Assembly (NCBI GenBank): GCA_010015805.1
Contig: ML978128.1
Coordinates: 682,001 to 746,000, forward strand
Length of the DNA stretch: 64,000 nucleotides
Direction: 5' to 3'
From: Rhizodiscina lignyota
Taxonomy: Eukaryota > Ascomycota > Dothideomycetes > Aulographales > Rhizodiscinaceae
A program made the position numbers and the translations under genes. How positions within the stretch are numbered: position 1 is the stretch's first letter; the number at the start of each line of letters is the position of its first letter. The notes beneath the pieces were generated by a model, which made no database searches, was not told the origin of the DNA, and saw only the letters and a list, made by a program, of their open reading frames with translations. Shown in pieces: positions 46,222 to 56,924 of the stretch.

Positions 46222-47781
46222 TTAGAGCGTGATTCCGGTGTGGCCTGGGGCATCCAGCACCTTCTTTGCGACCTTGTCATAGTTGCGGATCTTCCTCTGC
46301 CTGTGGTTCTGCGCCACGCGCCATCGTGCATACAGGATGATCGCATCTTTCAGAGCAACGAAGAGACATCCTCCAACCACCGTCCTTCCCCATCGAGTTT
46401 GAAGCAGGCCTGTAGGCTTTCCACTTTGTCCAGGCACAAACCTCGTCAATGAGCGCGGGAGGGCAAGCTTCAGCAATCCTCCCATCGCAGCCGCGATTCC
46501 TGGGAAGGCAAGCGCTCCTAGGACAGTGTCGAGGATACCAGAGAGTGCAATATCCCATCGTCGGGCCTCACGGTGACGGACAGGTCTGTCAGCTGGTGCA
46601 GCATTGCCATCCTGCAATGGCGGCGCATCTTCTCCAGGAGCATCCATCTGCGGAGGGATCTGTGGTTGCTGTTGCTCTCCTTGTCTCTGCTCTTGCTCCC
46701 GTTGGTGTTCTTCGTGCACCTCCTCATTCTCCTCCCACTCTTCGACAATGTCAACGTCAATCTCCAGCACATCCCCATCTTCCTCCAACTCGACATCTCC
46801 TCCATCAGCATCGTTATCTGGTCGTGTACTTCGTGGGAGAACTTCCTTCAGCCACTGCTTCTCCCACTTGCCCCATACCAGGTCGAGATAGGCATTGTAC
46901 GCACTTCTGACATATGGCAGCAGTGCAAATGTCATGGTAGCGCTTGGCGGCCAGGTCGTCGGGAGTAGGTCCTCTGAGGGCGCTGAGGTGGCAAAGAAAA
47001 GTACCGGTATGATCGGCAGAAGGCTATCTGCCAGCGAGCCTCCAGTCCTCGATAGGATCAACACGCTAGGGATAAGAGGGATGCCGAGATGCAATCGCCA
47101 ATGTTCGCGGAGATGACTTAGTACGGATCGCGTCGTCACTACCTCCGTTAGTGGCTGAAGTATTCGTTTCGCGTCTGCTTCTCCAAAGACGGCAATTATT
47201 GACATCGCGCCATGCACATATGAGGCACTATGAATCGTTTCCAGAAGTAGAACGCCTCCCCAAGGCAGGACGAGGTCTCCAACCACATCGTTGACCTTGC
47301 GTACTGCCTCCACTATGAGGCTCTGCGGCTGAGAAACATATATCCTTGATTTGCATTGTGGACATCTGACCTCCCGTGAAGAACCAGCTCTTTGCCTCGA
47401 ATTTGGCGCTTGCATGTCGGCTATCCAATCCAACAGGCATTCCTCGTGTGCCACCAGTGCGCAGGGACAAGGTGATCTCCATTCTGATGACATGGGTGTA
47501 TCTTCTGTCTCGTCGCTGAAACATATCCAGCATTTACGCACGTCTTCTTCGTTTATTTGTCGATTTGATACTGCCGAGGCTTCGGCCTCGTGGTGTACTT
47601 CCTCGTCCGCAACCGGTTCGGTAGACTTCTCTCCCGCTCGGTCAAGTATAAGCTTCTCAAATCCATCAGAAGTTTCGGAGATTGCCTCGCTATTTGTTCT
47701 CGGGAGTTGCGCTTGGGAAGATTCTGCTTCGGGTGGAGAGCTTCGCCTCTGACTGGCGTGTCGCGGAGGGATAGAGGCCAT
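46222..47781 (-). CDS. RING-CH (MARCH-type) membrane E3 ubiquitin ligase
   Basis: A single exon of 519 residues. The N-terminal ~85 residues are Ser/Glu-rich. The RING-CH finger follows (about 88-150): CWICFSDETEDTP, SPCPCALVAHEECLLDWI, then CPQCKSRI, with C4HC3 ligand order (CxxC...CxC...HxxC...CxxC) characteristic of MARCH ligases. Hydrophobic segments follow at about 170-290 (LVLPWGGVLLLETI, IPLIPSVLILS, LLPIIPVLFFATS) and again near 425-460 and 480-495. Between them is an acidic, Gln-rich linker. Such ligases ubiquitinate membrane proteins in ER, endosomes or vacuole. Target unknown. Confidence 0.85.
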   Translation of the reverse strand: MASIPPRHASQRRSSPPEAESSQAQLPRTNSEAISETSDGFEKLILDRAGEKSTEPVADEEVHHEAEASAVSNRQINEEDVRKCWICFSDETEDTPMSSEWRSPCPCALVAHEECLLDWIADMQAPNSRQRAGSSREVRCPQCKSRIYVSQPQSLIVEAVRKVNDVVGDLVLPWGGVLLLETIHSASYVHGAMSIIAVFGEADAKRILQPLTEVVTTRSVLSHLREHWRLHLGIPLIPSVLILSRTGGSLADSLLPIIPVLFFATSAPSEDLLPTTWPPSATMTFALLPYVRSAYNAYLDLVWGKWEKQWLKEVLPRSTRPDNDADGGDVELEEDGDVLEIDVDIVEEWEENEEVHEEHQREQEQRQGEQQQPQIPPQMDAPGEDAPPLQDGNAAPADRPVRHREARRWDIALSGILDTVLGALAFPGIAAAMGGLLKLALPRSLTRFVPGQSGKPTGLLQTRWGRTVVGGCLFVALKDAIILYARWRVAQNHRQRKIRNYDKVAKKVLDAPGHTGITL

Positions 47782-48166
47782 GACGACGACGGCGGAAAGG
47801 AAGGAGGTAGGAGGACTGCAGAGAAGGATTTGATATTCAGCGGATCGAATAGAAACTCATCGGAGCATAGAAGTCATCGTTATTAAGTTTGTGAAGGCCG
47901 CTTATTGTTGGATAAGAGGGTGGATAGATGCGCAAGGCAGCTCGGCAAGAGGCGTTGGTGTTGACGTCGTTTGCCTGCACCACACGCGGCACTGGAATCC
48001 CTGACGCGACTCTTCACTTTCACTTCACAACGCGCATTGGGCTTTCTGGGTACTTGATGCAAAACAACCAAGAGCTACGTCGCGATACTTATGTAATGAT
48101 GATATTCATCAATTGTTACTAAGTTCAATGAATTACCACCAGTCATAGGCAATTAAGCACTCAGAA
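47782..48166. other. Divergent promoter, RING-CH ligase and TFC6
   Basis: 385 bp between divergent genes; no gene or clear motif seen. Confidence 0.35.
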
Positions 48167-50692
48167 ATGGCGAAGGATGCTAGTCCGCGCCGGTCTGGTC
48201 GCCAGCGCACAGCTAACCCCAAGTATATTGGGACAGTGAGCAGTATCTCATTCGTCTCCGACGAGAGTGACGCCGACGAAGATGTGGTCGCCAGAATTCA
48301 AGAGAAAGAGAACGAGGATGACAATTTCGAGATTGGAGAGGAGCAGGAAGAGGAAGACGACGAAGCTGTGTCTGGCGAAGAGGAGGATATAGTCGGATCC
48401 GCAGATGAAGATGAAGAATCTGCAGATGAAGATGAAGAGTCCATAGTCGGCCTAGATGAATCAGAGGATGACACCAGCGTCGGATCTGATTCGGATACAG
48501 CACAACACCTCAAGAGGTCAACAATATCTAAGCTTGGTTTGAGTGCTGAGAACAGCAACCTCTTACCTTCATTTGACCATAGGATCAAGGCGCCCCAGGT
48601 AGGCGCTCGACAATATAGACGCGGCATCCGAGACCTGTCAGGAAAAACCGAGCGATCAAAACGATTCAGGCATACCTGGGGAACCGCCGACGAGGATCTC
48701 ATTCCTCACATAAAAGGTCGCGACAAATGGAGACATACTGTAACTTTGCCTTCTCGAGAAGTAAGGGGAGAATTTGGTGGAATGGCCGAAAGTTTCTATC
48801 ACACCCCAGAGATGCGAAACAGAGAGATGACCGAAGGCTGGAAGTGGTACGACGAAGACGGAGGCCGAGAGAAGTTCACAACGGAACAAAGAACACGATC
48901 GATATCCATTACGGATGCAAGTGCATATCTTCCCCAACTGAGCAATGACCCGCAAAGCTTCATTATGGGCCCAAACAATCAACAACACCTCTTCAGTCTG
49001 GATATCGCCTGTACAATGAACATTTCGGATGCTTGGGATGCTGCTAGCCCGACACCCTCGACTCCTCGAGATAAGAAGGCGAGAAAATCCGGGTCACGCA
49101 AAGGCTGGATTTTGAATGCTGGAGCAAAGATCCAATGCCTTGAATGGGTGACCAACCAGCATGGTCCTCACCAGTATCTGAGTGTCTCCGTTCTCTATCA
49201 GATTCCCCATTCCAGAAAAGACCCCTCTGCTGAGCGATTTCAGAGTGATACTGCTCCAGCCTTTGCCGCTGCCGAACCTTACCCAGCTTCGATGCAAATA
49301 TGGCGTATCCAGGCCTCTGATCAGCGAGGCAGCGAAGACATGATGGACATGAATTGCCCTCCAGAGCTTGACACTGTTCTATGCTTTGACTGGGGTGACG
49401 TGAGGCAGTTCAAATGGTGTCCTGCACCACGTGAGAATGTCCATCCGCCCGACCAACGTCACCTGGGCTTGCTTGCATCAGTATGGTTTGATGGATGCGT
49501 GAGGGTTCTGGACGTCAAACTCCCTCCTGGCGGAACAGAACCTCGGTGCTTTCACATTTCCAATTCTGCATTTACCTCTACCATTCCAGATACAATACCG
49601 ACCTGCTTGTGCTGGCTTTCGACAATGTCAATTGCCGTTGGCTGTGCGAATGGGACCGTTGCCATCTTTCATCTTCCATCGACCCTCAACTCTCAAGACT
49701 CTGCTACACCGCGACCTTCCTTCTACGCATGCCTTCACACATCTTATATCAACAACATTGTTTCCGGCTATCCCTCTCGCCCTCACATCATCAGTACCAC
49801 AAGTCTGGATGGCTGGTTGCGTATCACCGATCTTCGATCACCTGACGTGGACTTTATCGTCTCTGCACGGCTGAAATCTGGCCTGCAGGTTCTGGTGTGG
49901 CACGACTTGTCGCAGTACGTATTGGTACCAGACGACACGGCGGTATTTCGCAGCTATGCGATCCGCCGCGCATATGGAACCGAACAGTCGGTGCGAATGA
50001 GCGCTATGCCTGTGTCAGTCGCATCAAGCCCGGTCCATCCTTGTATAATGGTCGGACTGCAAGATGGCAATGTTGTCTGCTTTAATCCATTCCTCCGAGC
50101 CTTGAATGTCAAGGGCGACCTCTGGAAACAAGTTTGGTTTGAGTGGACTTGGAGGCGAGGCGTGAAACAAGACAGCAATCGCACAGCTCAATCAACTCCC
50201 GAGGAAGGGCCAGCCAACGGCGAAACTGCGACCGAGGAGAATGAACAGAATGACCAAGCCGAGGTAAATAGAATAGGCTCATCAACACACACAGCGGAGC
50301 CCTCGGCAGAAGGCAACGCAATGGATGTGGACTCGCCTCAGACAAACAAACAGCAGAGCACTCCGAAGCCCGCATCGCAAACACAAATGTCTCCAGCACA
50401 GAAAGCACTGCTGGAACAGCCATTGGGCCGATTTATGGAAGGACATAAGCTCGAACGGGTCGCCGGAAAAAACCCCGAAGGTATCGAAAACACTCGTCAA
50501 TACCACACCATCTACGAAGAAGCAACAGCCATCTGTGGGGTTGCGTGGAATCCGAATCTGAAGTATGGTGGATGGGCAGCAGCAGGAACTGGTACCGGAC
50601 TGGTTAGAGTTGAGGATATTGCAATTGATCGAGATTATGTGTGGAGCGATAAAGGTCCGCGAGGTAGACCTGGAACCTTCAACACCTGTTGA
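48167..50692 (+). CDS. TFIIIC WD40 subunit Tfc6/Sfc6 (GTF3C2-like)
   Basis: A component of the tau-B lobe of TFIIIC, which binds the B box of tRNA genes to recruit RNA polymerase III. A single exon of 841 residues. The first 130 residues are basic (AT-hook-like RRSGRQRT) then strongly acidic. Next come an Sfc6-type conserved region (REVRGEFGGMAESFYHTPE, EGWKWYDEDGGREKF) and a WD40 propeller (LDTVLCFDWGDVRQFKWCP, LGLLASVWFDGCVRVLDVK, CANGTVAIFHLPS, PHIISTTSLDGWLRITDLR). The C-terminus has a Glu/Gln-rich linker and a final segment ICGVAWNPN...GWAAAGTGTGLVRVEDI. Assigned by architecture and these blocks. A tRNA-like gene lies 2.3 kb downstream, probably by chance. Confidence 0.82.
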   Translation: MAKDASPRRSGRQRTANPKYIGTVSSISFVSDESDADEDVVARIQEKENEDDNFEIGEEQEEEDDEAVSGEEEDIVGSADEDEESADEDEESIVGLDESEDDTSVGSDSDTAQHLKRSTISKLGLSAENSNLLPSFDHRIKAPQVGARQYRRGIRDLSGKTERSKRFRHTWGTADEDLIPHIKGRDKWRHTVTLPSREVRGEFGGMAESFYHTPEMRNREMTEGWKWYDEDGGREKFTTEQRTRSISITDASAYLPQLSNDPQSFIMGPNNQQHLFSLDIACTMNISDAWDAASPTPSTPRDKKARKSGSRKGWILNAGAKIQCLEWVTNQHGPHQYLSVSVLYQIPHSRKDPSAERFQSDTAPAFAAAEPYPASMQIWRIQASDQRGSEDMMDMNCPPELDTVLCFDWGDVRQFKWCPAPRENVHPPDQRHLGLLASVWFDGCVRVLDVKLPPGGTEPRCFHISNSAFTSTIPDTIPTCLCWLSTMSIAVGCANGTVAIFHLPSTLNSQDSATPRPSFYACLHTSYINNIVSGYPSRPHIISTTSLDGWLRITDLRSPDVDFIVSARLKSGLQVLVWHDLSQYVLVPDDTAVFRSYAIRRAYGTEQSVRMSAMPVSVASSPVHPCIMVGLQDGNVVCFNPFLRALNVKGDLWKQVWFEWTWRRGVKQDSNRTAQSTPEEGPANGETATEENEQNDQAEVNRIGSSTHTAEPSAEGNAMDVDSPQTNKQQSTPKPASQTQMSPAQKALLEQPLGRFMEGHKLERVAGKNPEGIENTRQYHTIYEEATAICGVAWNPNLKYGGWAAAGTGTGLVRVEDIAIDRDYVWSDKGPRGRPGTFNTC

Positions 50693-51050
50693 TGGTGCAG
50701 CTCGAACATGATCACTGGAGGACTGCCAATTAGCGCCAGTCATGGCATGCATAAAGCAGCCTGCAAACAATCTCCACAGAACTTAAATTTCAAAATGATT
50801 GTTCACGCTATTTTGCTCCGTCTTTGCTCGCCACTCTTCAATCTTTAGCCTTTATTAACTGCAGACCAAACGGCCCTTAGCCGACCCTGCATCGACCCCA
50901 GAGCTGCCTCTCCAGACCAAGCAGTATACCTTGCAGCACAAAATGCCGCCACCTGTGCATTAATCCCGGCAATTTCACGTTCTGGACTTTGGTCAAAGCT
51001 GTTCCGCTCAATCGGCACTGTTGATAAGTAATCATCACTTCCTCTTTCCT
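50693..51050. other. Convergent 3' flanks, no gene
   Basis: 358 bp between converging TFC6 and the paraoxonase-like gene; nothing further seen. Confidence 0.35.
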
Positions 51051-52332
51051 TTATTCCTTCCAGACGAGAATACCCTTCTCGTAAAGTCCAGTAATGATGC
51101 CCATCTTCCGCTTGACGTCTCTCACGGCCGTGCAGGTAGTTCCATATTCAGCACCAATGTAGAGGTCCCTTGTCTTGCCCTCCGGATTACCATCCCACTC
51201 TTTAATCCAACCTGCAGCTCGCGGCCTCTCCGAAGCTGGCTTCCTCCCATCATTTGCGTTATCCAGGTCGTATTCATGGTTAGTTGATGAAACGACTTCC
51301 ATAGTAGGCGGGTACGGATGACCAGCAATGAGTAGTTTCCCGTTGGAGTCAACGCTGATGTTGTCCGGAGCAAATGGAACTCGGATCTTCAGCTTCTGCG
51401 TCAAAGACTTAGTCTCCGGGTCAATAGAGTAGATGTACACATCTGGTCCAGAGGTTGAGGCCGCTGCCAGGGTCGTCTTGTTCAACATCTTGACGCCGTT
51501 GGCGAATCCGAGGCGCGCCAGCGTCCGGACTTCGTTTGTCTTCAAATTCACATACAGCACCTCTCCCAGAGGGAGGCCGAGATATGTCTCGATCTTGGAA
51601 AACGGCTTGAAATTTCTTGCCAGGAAGTAATGGTCGTTTGTTACGAAGAGCTCGTGTTCATTGATTGCCGCAATGGAGTTTGGAGTATGGACCTTGGGAT
51701 GGATGAATGTACGTTCCCACAACAAGTGTTCGCGAGTCGGGCTCAACTTGAATATTTCGATACCAGATCCGGAACTGGCGTGGTTGACGGCAAACACAGT
51801 GTCACTTGCGGGCTCGTATTCGAGACCCAGAGGATGGAACTCGCGGTCTGCTGGAAAGCCGTGGCGACCAAGAGGGTGAAGTAGAGCCTCATCTTCTACA
51901 TCTATCTGAGAATAGAGATACGACCAGATTTCTCCTTCTTTGTGTGATGAGATGAATGTACCCTTTGCATATTAGCCGATATCCGCGAACGGAATAACGA
52001 GAATTTACCATGACCGTATTCCACCAGTCACGGCCTGGATCGCAGCTTAGAAGAGCCATACCAGCATCTTCATCGATCACCGCATCTTCACAATTTCGAA
52101 TGGTATCCTGGAACAAGACCTTGTACGACGAGAAGGCATTCATGGACGGCAGCTTCGCCGGTGTGTTCTTAAGGAACATCTGGCCGAAACCAGTGTATTT
52201 GTCGTATACCCATGGTCCTGCGAGCGCTACAAGCCCAATGAGTATCTATTTTCCTGTTAGCTTGCGAGCTGATAAGCATGGAAAATGTCCGAAGGCTCCG
52301 GCCATGCATACAATTGAGCGTGTTGGAGCCAT
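51051..52332 (-). CDS. Paraoxonase/arylesterase-like beta-propeller protein
   Basis: A PON-family (SMP-30-like) six-bladed propeller that may hydrolyse lactones or aryl esters. Exons 52312-52332, 52009-52245 and 51051-51962 (introns 66 and 46 nt) give 389 residues. Exon 1 codes only MAPTRSI. After splicing comes a signal-anchor helix (ILIGLVALAGPWVY) like the retained N-terminal helix of PON1. Family blocks are NCEDAVIDEDAGMALLSCDPGRDWW, EALLHPLGRHGF, FHPLGLEYEPASDTVFAVNH, PNSIAAINEHELFVTNDHYF and APDNISVDSNGKLLIAGHP. The calcium-ligating Glu/Asn/Asp positions (E in NCEDAV, N in PNSI, ND in TNDH, DN in PDNIS) are present. Likely membrane-anchored or secreted. Substrate unknown. Confidence 0.88.
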
Positions 52333-53023
52333 TGTTTCAGCTCTGCTGGATACGTATCAGAACTTGTGGTATTAGAAAAGTCTCTAGGAACGACTTTGGG
52401 AGTTTGAATGTTCCCACTCTGGAAAATGAAAGGCTCTTTTGCTTTGGAGTCAGCTCGTATCAAAAGTTTGAGAGCATCTTACTCCGAGGCCTTACTTGTT
52501 TCGAACATGGCCAAGGATTGGTATCGCTCACATGTCACTCCACAAACCCCTATCCAATCAGTCTTTTTATGATGCTTTTTATAAGTATTTCATATTTTAT
52601 TTGTTAACCATTAATAAATTGCTGGTGATTTCCGATCTTTCTTCCCCGTAAACAGATTTCTCGCTCCGAACGTCTCTCAATGGGCTTCTAACGTATATGT
52701 GTAGTAAAATTAGCTTAATGTGAAAAGAATACAAGTGTCGTTCTTTCATTTAGTTTACCAGTGATTTGATGGTCGATTCGCTCTTTCTTCCCCGGTTTTC
52801 ACTCATACTCCTCCACGGCTACGGCCAACCTCCAATTGATGTTAGAACGTCCAGAAGAAACAGAAATTCGCAAAAGAAAAAGAAATGGACGAAGACATCC
52901 CTTTGACTTGTGTCCTCAGTGATTTGACCCGTTTTCGCACTTTCTTACCCGTTCTTCTCCCAACCCGGCCTCCAGTTGATATCAGAGCGTCAAAAAAGAG
53001 TGGACAGTCGCAAAACAAAAAAA
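52333..53023. repeat. Degenerate tandem units flanking the tRNA-like gene
   Basis: Three diverged copies of a block GTGATTT...(C)TTTCTTCCCC begin at about 52625, 52761 and 52919. Copies two and three also share CAACCTCCAATTGATGTTAG/CGGCCTCCAGTTGATATCAG and a 3' end GCAAAA(G/C)AAAAA...ATGGACGAA. In copy three that ATGGACGAA is the 3' acceptor strand of the tRNA-like gene. In copy two it is followed by unrelated sequence. Spacing is about 136 and 158 bp. Confidence 0.6.
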
Positions 53024-53111
53024 TGGACGAATGGGGGATCGAACCCCAGACCTCCCGCAGGCTGGATTGCACTTGTGCAAAGCGGGCGCTCTACCACTGA
53101 GCTATACGCTG
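53024..53111 (-). tRNA. tRNA-Ala(UGC)-like gene with intron, acceptor stem defective
   Basis: Read on the minus strand, the D arm (TAGCTCAGTGGTAGAGC, a perfect A box), anticodon stem CCCGC/GCGGG with loop TTTGCA-T (anticodon TGC), variable AGGTC and T arm TGGGGTTCGATCCCCCA (perfect B box) are all canonical. A 16-nt intron follows A37 and pairs with the anticodon loop (TTGCAC/GTGCAA). A run of T follows the discriminator A at once, a proper Pol III terminator. However, the acceptor stem does not close: CAGCGTA against TTCGTCC pairs at only three positions plus one G-T. It may therefore be a transcribed but non-functional tRNA, or one needing a different 5' end. Confidence 0.7.
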
Positions 53112-54061
53112 AGAGGGATGTAAGCAAAACGGCCATACGCTAGAATTTGGTGGACTCACCCCTTGAAAATCATGGCAACGGAAACTGTACTTTAAACATA
53201 TACCTACGAAGACGAAAAAATTTGAAACAATAATTCTCAGCAAAGCAAAAAAATTCATTCATCTTCTCGTGTGCCACAGGGCGAAAATTTTGCACCCACT
53301 ATTCCCGGTATTGCGCACAGTCTATTCGGCGTTCACTGCAAAACTCGGTATGCCGATGATTGGCGGCGGTCCCGACCGGCTGGTTCTAAATTCAGACACA
53401 TTTTCACAGCCCTGAGATTTGGTAGCTGGCGACGCAGGGCGGGTCCTGTAAGGGGCAACAGGTCACACATCAACAGTAAGCCTCGCACTTCCCCCGTCAG
53501 CTCTCCTTTCTAGCCTGCCTCTATCCTCTTTTCACACTCAGCATTAGTATGCCCAAAGACCCTAGCCACCTCGCAAGCTGCACTCTCTGGGTTTGATCCA
53601 CTGCGTGGCGGCGGGTCGCATGCTTATCCCCGACGTTGTATTCTGCAACTCAACGATTCATTCCTTTGCTGGACCTGGTTCAGTACAGACATTCAAGTGG
53701 TTGGCAGGCGACGATTGCGAACTGGCTGAAAATATCATTTGACTATTCGACTGTTTGGCGTGTATCCCTACGTTGGGTTGATCTTCCGGCCGGAATAAGC
53801 GTGTGGATCTCAGTCAGGTCTGATCGTCTTACAGCCGCAAGGAGGGAGTCAGCACCTTGAGGCTGACAGCCACAGTTGATTGGCCAAGACTTGATCCTAA
53901 AGGGTGAGTCTGTGGTAAGATGGAATATACGTGCGAAGGCTCTGGTGATTTCCTGCGCTGTTATTTAATGCCATGCTTCGCCCCTGCTTTCGACATGTAT
54001 CAACTTCCAGCTTTGATTTTCCGCTCTCATACAATCCCCTTTTGGTCAACTGCCTTTCAAA
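53112..54061. other. Intergenic, no gene recognised
   Basis: 950 bp, short ORFs only; part of it is promoter for the F-box gene. Confidence 0.4.
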
Positions 54062-54379
54062 ATGGCTACCATAACGATGCAGTGCGAGCCTGTTCAGGTT
54101 TCGACGATGACTCTCAAGACCGAACCTGAACCATCACCTCTTCTTGATCTACCTCTCGACATCATGTTCGAAATCGTGGATCTTCTCCCACTTCATAGCA
54201 AGGTCATCTTCTCCCAAACATGCTCAGATTTGCGCGCTGTAGTAAAGAACGAGACCGCTCAGAAGCTTCTGTCCGCTCCAAGAGCAGAGCGCGTCTCCTA
54301 TCTTCGACTTCGCGAAAAGGCAATGCCCCACTATCGACTTTGCTACATGTGCATGAGGCTCCACAAACTAGAAGTCTAA
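54062..54379 (+). CDS. Short F-box protein, possibly truncated
   Basis: A 105-residue ORF with an F-box (PLLDLPLDIMFEIVDLLPLH, then SQTCSDLRAVV) followed by KLLSAPRAERVSYLRL and a CYMCMRLHKLEV end. Related fungal F-box proteins continue for another 100 or more residues after the C-x2-C...LHK motif; here a stop comes right after it. In-frame sequence to about 54680 contains further stops, so it may be a decaying copy or a naturally short form. The F-box itself, which would bind Skp1, looks intact. Confidence 0.55.
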   Translation: MATITMQCEPVQVSTMTLKTEPEPSPLLDLPLDIMFEIVDLLPLHSKVIFSQTCSDLRAVVKNETAQKLLSAPRAERVSYLRLREKAMPHYRLCYMCMRLHKLEV

Positions 54380-54963
54380 TTCGACGGCTCGCACCACATA
54401 CCTGGTATCAACCCTTGACTCTGTATCCTCCCGATTCCCGAGACGCCGCTAGACCCTGGGTCCCTGGCTGCTTGGGCTCTCGCACGAGATCGAAGAAGGT
54501 CTATATAAACTCCAGCTTCCGGAGTTAATGCAATACGACATCTTCTGGAGGAATCCATCATGTCATGCTCAAGTCATGAGAGCTGGTGCGCCGTCCGGAA
54601 TCATTCGGACCTTACGATATATTGAGCCAGAGGCCAATATAAAGACGATGACGACAACCACCGTCATGCGATCATGAGGAGAAAGCTCTCTAGACCTGTT
54701 ACCAGCTGATTGTTGCATGCCTCGGTGGAACCGAGCAAGGAATTATTTCCATTCTCGCTAAAAGACTGTTTGGATCGAGATTGAGCGATACCCTAGACTG
54801 GAACACGATTAGACTGTTACTGGAGGATGTTAAAGCAAAGGATATGCATTTCGGTAAACTTTAGAGGGCAAGAATTGTACGAACAGCTACGAGTATGTAA
54901 TATAGGTACTAATGGTCGACACCGCTCGGCTTCGACGGACTTCAAGTCAGACTATGTGACTCA
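54380..54963. other. Downstream flank of the short F-box gene
   Basis: 584 bp. A plus-strand frame at about 54515-54677 is open for some 50 codons and could be residual F-box gene 3' coding sequence, but I cannot match it to the family. Confidence 0.3.
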
Positions 54964-56380
54964 TTACAACTTCTGTGTTTCCTTCTTAAAAGATTCATTG
55001 ACTGCAGTCTCAAATTTCTTGTACATCTCGAAACTCTCCGGATCGCCTGGAGGAATCAACTGACTAAAGTAGCATCCACAAATCCCATCCTTCGGATTGA
55101 TCCACCAGAACAGATTCGGATATCCTCCCCATTGCATGCTACCAGCACTCCTCCCCCATGGCAGACTCTCCATGTTCAGGATCCCACCGAGCCCGAAATC
55201 CACTTTGGTTCCAGGCGGAATGTTGCCAGCCAATCCAAACGCTGCAGGGTTAGCATGCATTTTCCTCAAGTGAGAAGGATCTTTAAGGTGTGGCTGGAAC
55301 ATGTATTCGACGGTCGATTTCTTCAGCAGCTTCTCGTCGTTCTTGAGGAGCGAGATGAGCAGCTTGATGTAGTCATTCGCAGTGCTAGCGCAACCACCTC
55401 CGCCGGCATCTCGCACGTTTCGGATCGGACTAGGTGTTGTCGAATCCTCTTCTGCAACTAGTCTCCCTTCGCTGTCGCGTGTCATCATGCTACAAATCCT
55501 TGCTTTGAGATCTGGTCGATCCATAAGACGGAATGTTGTGTCGTTCATCCCGAGCGGGGTCCAGATATTCTTTTGCATATACTGCTCCAATGAGAATCCA
55601 GTGAGGCGCTCGACAATTACACCTGCCCAGTCAATACCATAGCCATAGGACCACTTGGTCTCTGGATCGAAGACGAGCGGAACACGGTACGCTTGCGACA
55701 CTTCTGTACGGTCTTCAGTCGTCTTGGTTGCTTTACGGTTCTGATTGTCCCATTGCCGCCATGCCATCAGTCGGGCGTGCATGAATTCGTAACTCAAACC
55801 AGAGCAATGAGTCAGGAGGTTTCTTCGTTGCTGTTAGCAGTTGATGATGGCTTCTTGTTCATTGTCATACCTTAATGTAATCTTTCCTCTTGCTTTTCGC
55901 AGTCGAGGCATCTGACCTCCTTTACCATCGTCAACCATATCTTCAAGGACATTAATGTCCCTGAACTCCGGCAGAATTCTTTCAGAAACATCGTCATCAA
56001 GGCCGATGAGCCCTCTCTCCACACACTGCACGGCCGAGACAGTAGTCATAAGCTTAGTCATTGATGCAATCCAACACACCGAATCCGTCGTGAATGGTCG
56101 TTGTTCTTCTCTTTGTTCTCTGCCAGGCTTCTTGGAACCTGAAGAGCCTTCCGATGAGAATGCTTTGGCCCATGTTGGACTTGGTGTGTACGTCCCCGAC
56201 GAAACAGCATGCAGTATGTGCCCTGAGAGATGATTAGTAGGAGATGAGAGAGTGTTGCGGAGCCAATGTCTGACCATTCTTGTCTGCTGCTATCATGCAT
56301 CCATTTTGAAGCTTCTTCCCGTCGTTTAGCCTGTTCGTAGCCTCGTGTAGAATCTCATTGAAGGCTTCCATGGCCGCCAT
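54964..56380 (-). CDS. Class-C beta-lactamase-fold serine hydrolase (esterase/transferase type)
   Basis: A penicillin-binding-protein-like fold used in fungi by esterases and acyltransferases such as LovD. Exons 56275-56380, 55871-56222 and 54964-55822 (introns 52 and 48 nt) give 438 residues. Seen are the nucleophile motif SMTK (SxxK) in DSVCWIASMTKLMT, LDDDVSERILPEF, LLTHCSGLSYEF, the catalytic-tyrosine block FDPETKWSYGYGIDWAGVIVE and the late GGILNMESLPWGRSAGSMQWGG, which replaces the KTG box. No signal peptide is seen, so it is probably cytosolic. No polyketide or peptide synthase lies nearby, so a general esterase role is as likely as a biosynthetic one. Confidence 0.88.
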
Positions 56381-56924
56381 GATGCCTCCGTCAACCAGAA
56401 GAGACCGCTGGATGTGTCGATAACCTGCACGAACAGGATCTCAGGACTTCCCGTTCCACCGACGGGAATACTGGTGACTCTTCACATCATAAAGTCGAAA
56501 TTCTTCAATCGCACTTTACGAGTGCGCCGAAGACATCTTGCCGAGGCAGCTGTGTCTCTACCCCAGATTCATGTACGTCGCTCGGTACTTGTTCCGGTTG
56601 CCGCATTTGGAAGATCGAGGTCCAAGGAGTCGTGAGAATCCCAAGACAGTCACACAGGATCAAAAAGCAGCTCAGGCAAGGTATGTATATTGAGAAATGA
56701 ATGGAATTGGCTAAAAGGATCGACCAGCAGCTGCTCTGCAGTAGCAGTGCCAAAACACTGTAGAATCATCAACCCCTGCACGAAACAAATCGCAGCGTTT
56801 CGCTCATCTCGCCCCGACTTCGACTTCATTCATCAGAACGACCTTCCTTCGCTCAAGCAAATCTATTTTTCTTATTTTCCATATCAGTTTGAAAGAATTC
56901 ATGAAGACAACGGGTTGAAAATAC
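56381..56924. other. Intergenic, no gene recognised
   Basis: 544 bp between the hydrolase start and the metallothionein stop, both on the minus strand; short ORFs only. Confidence 0.35.
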
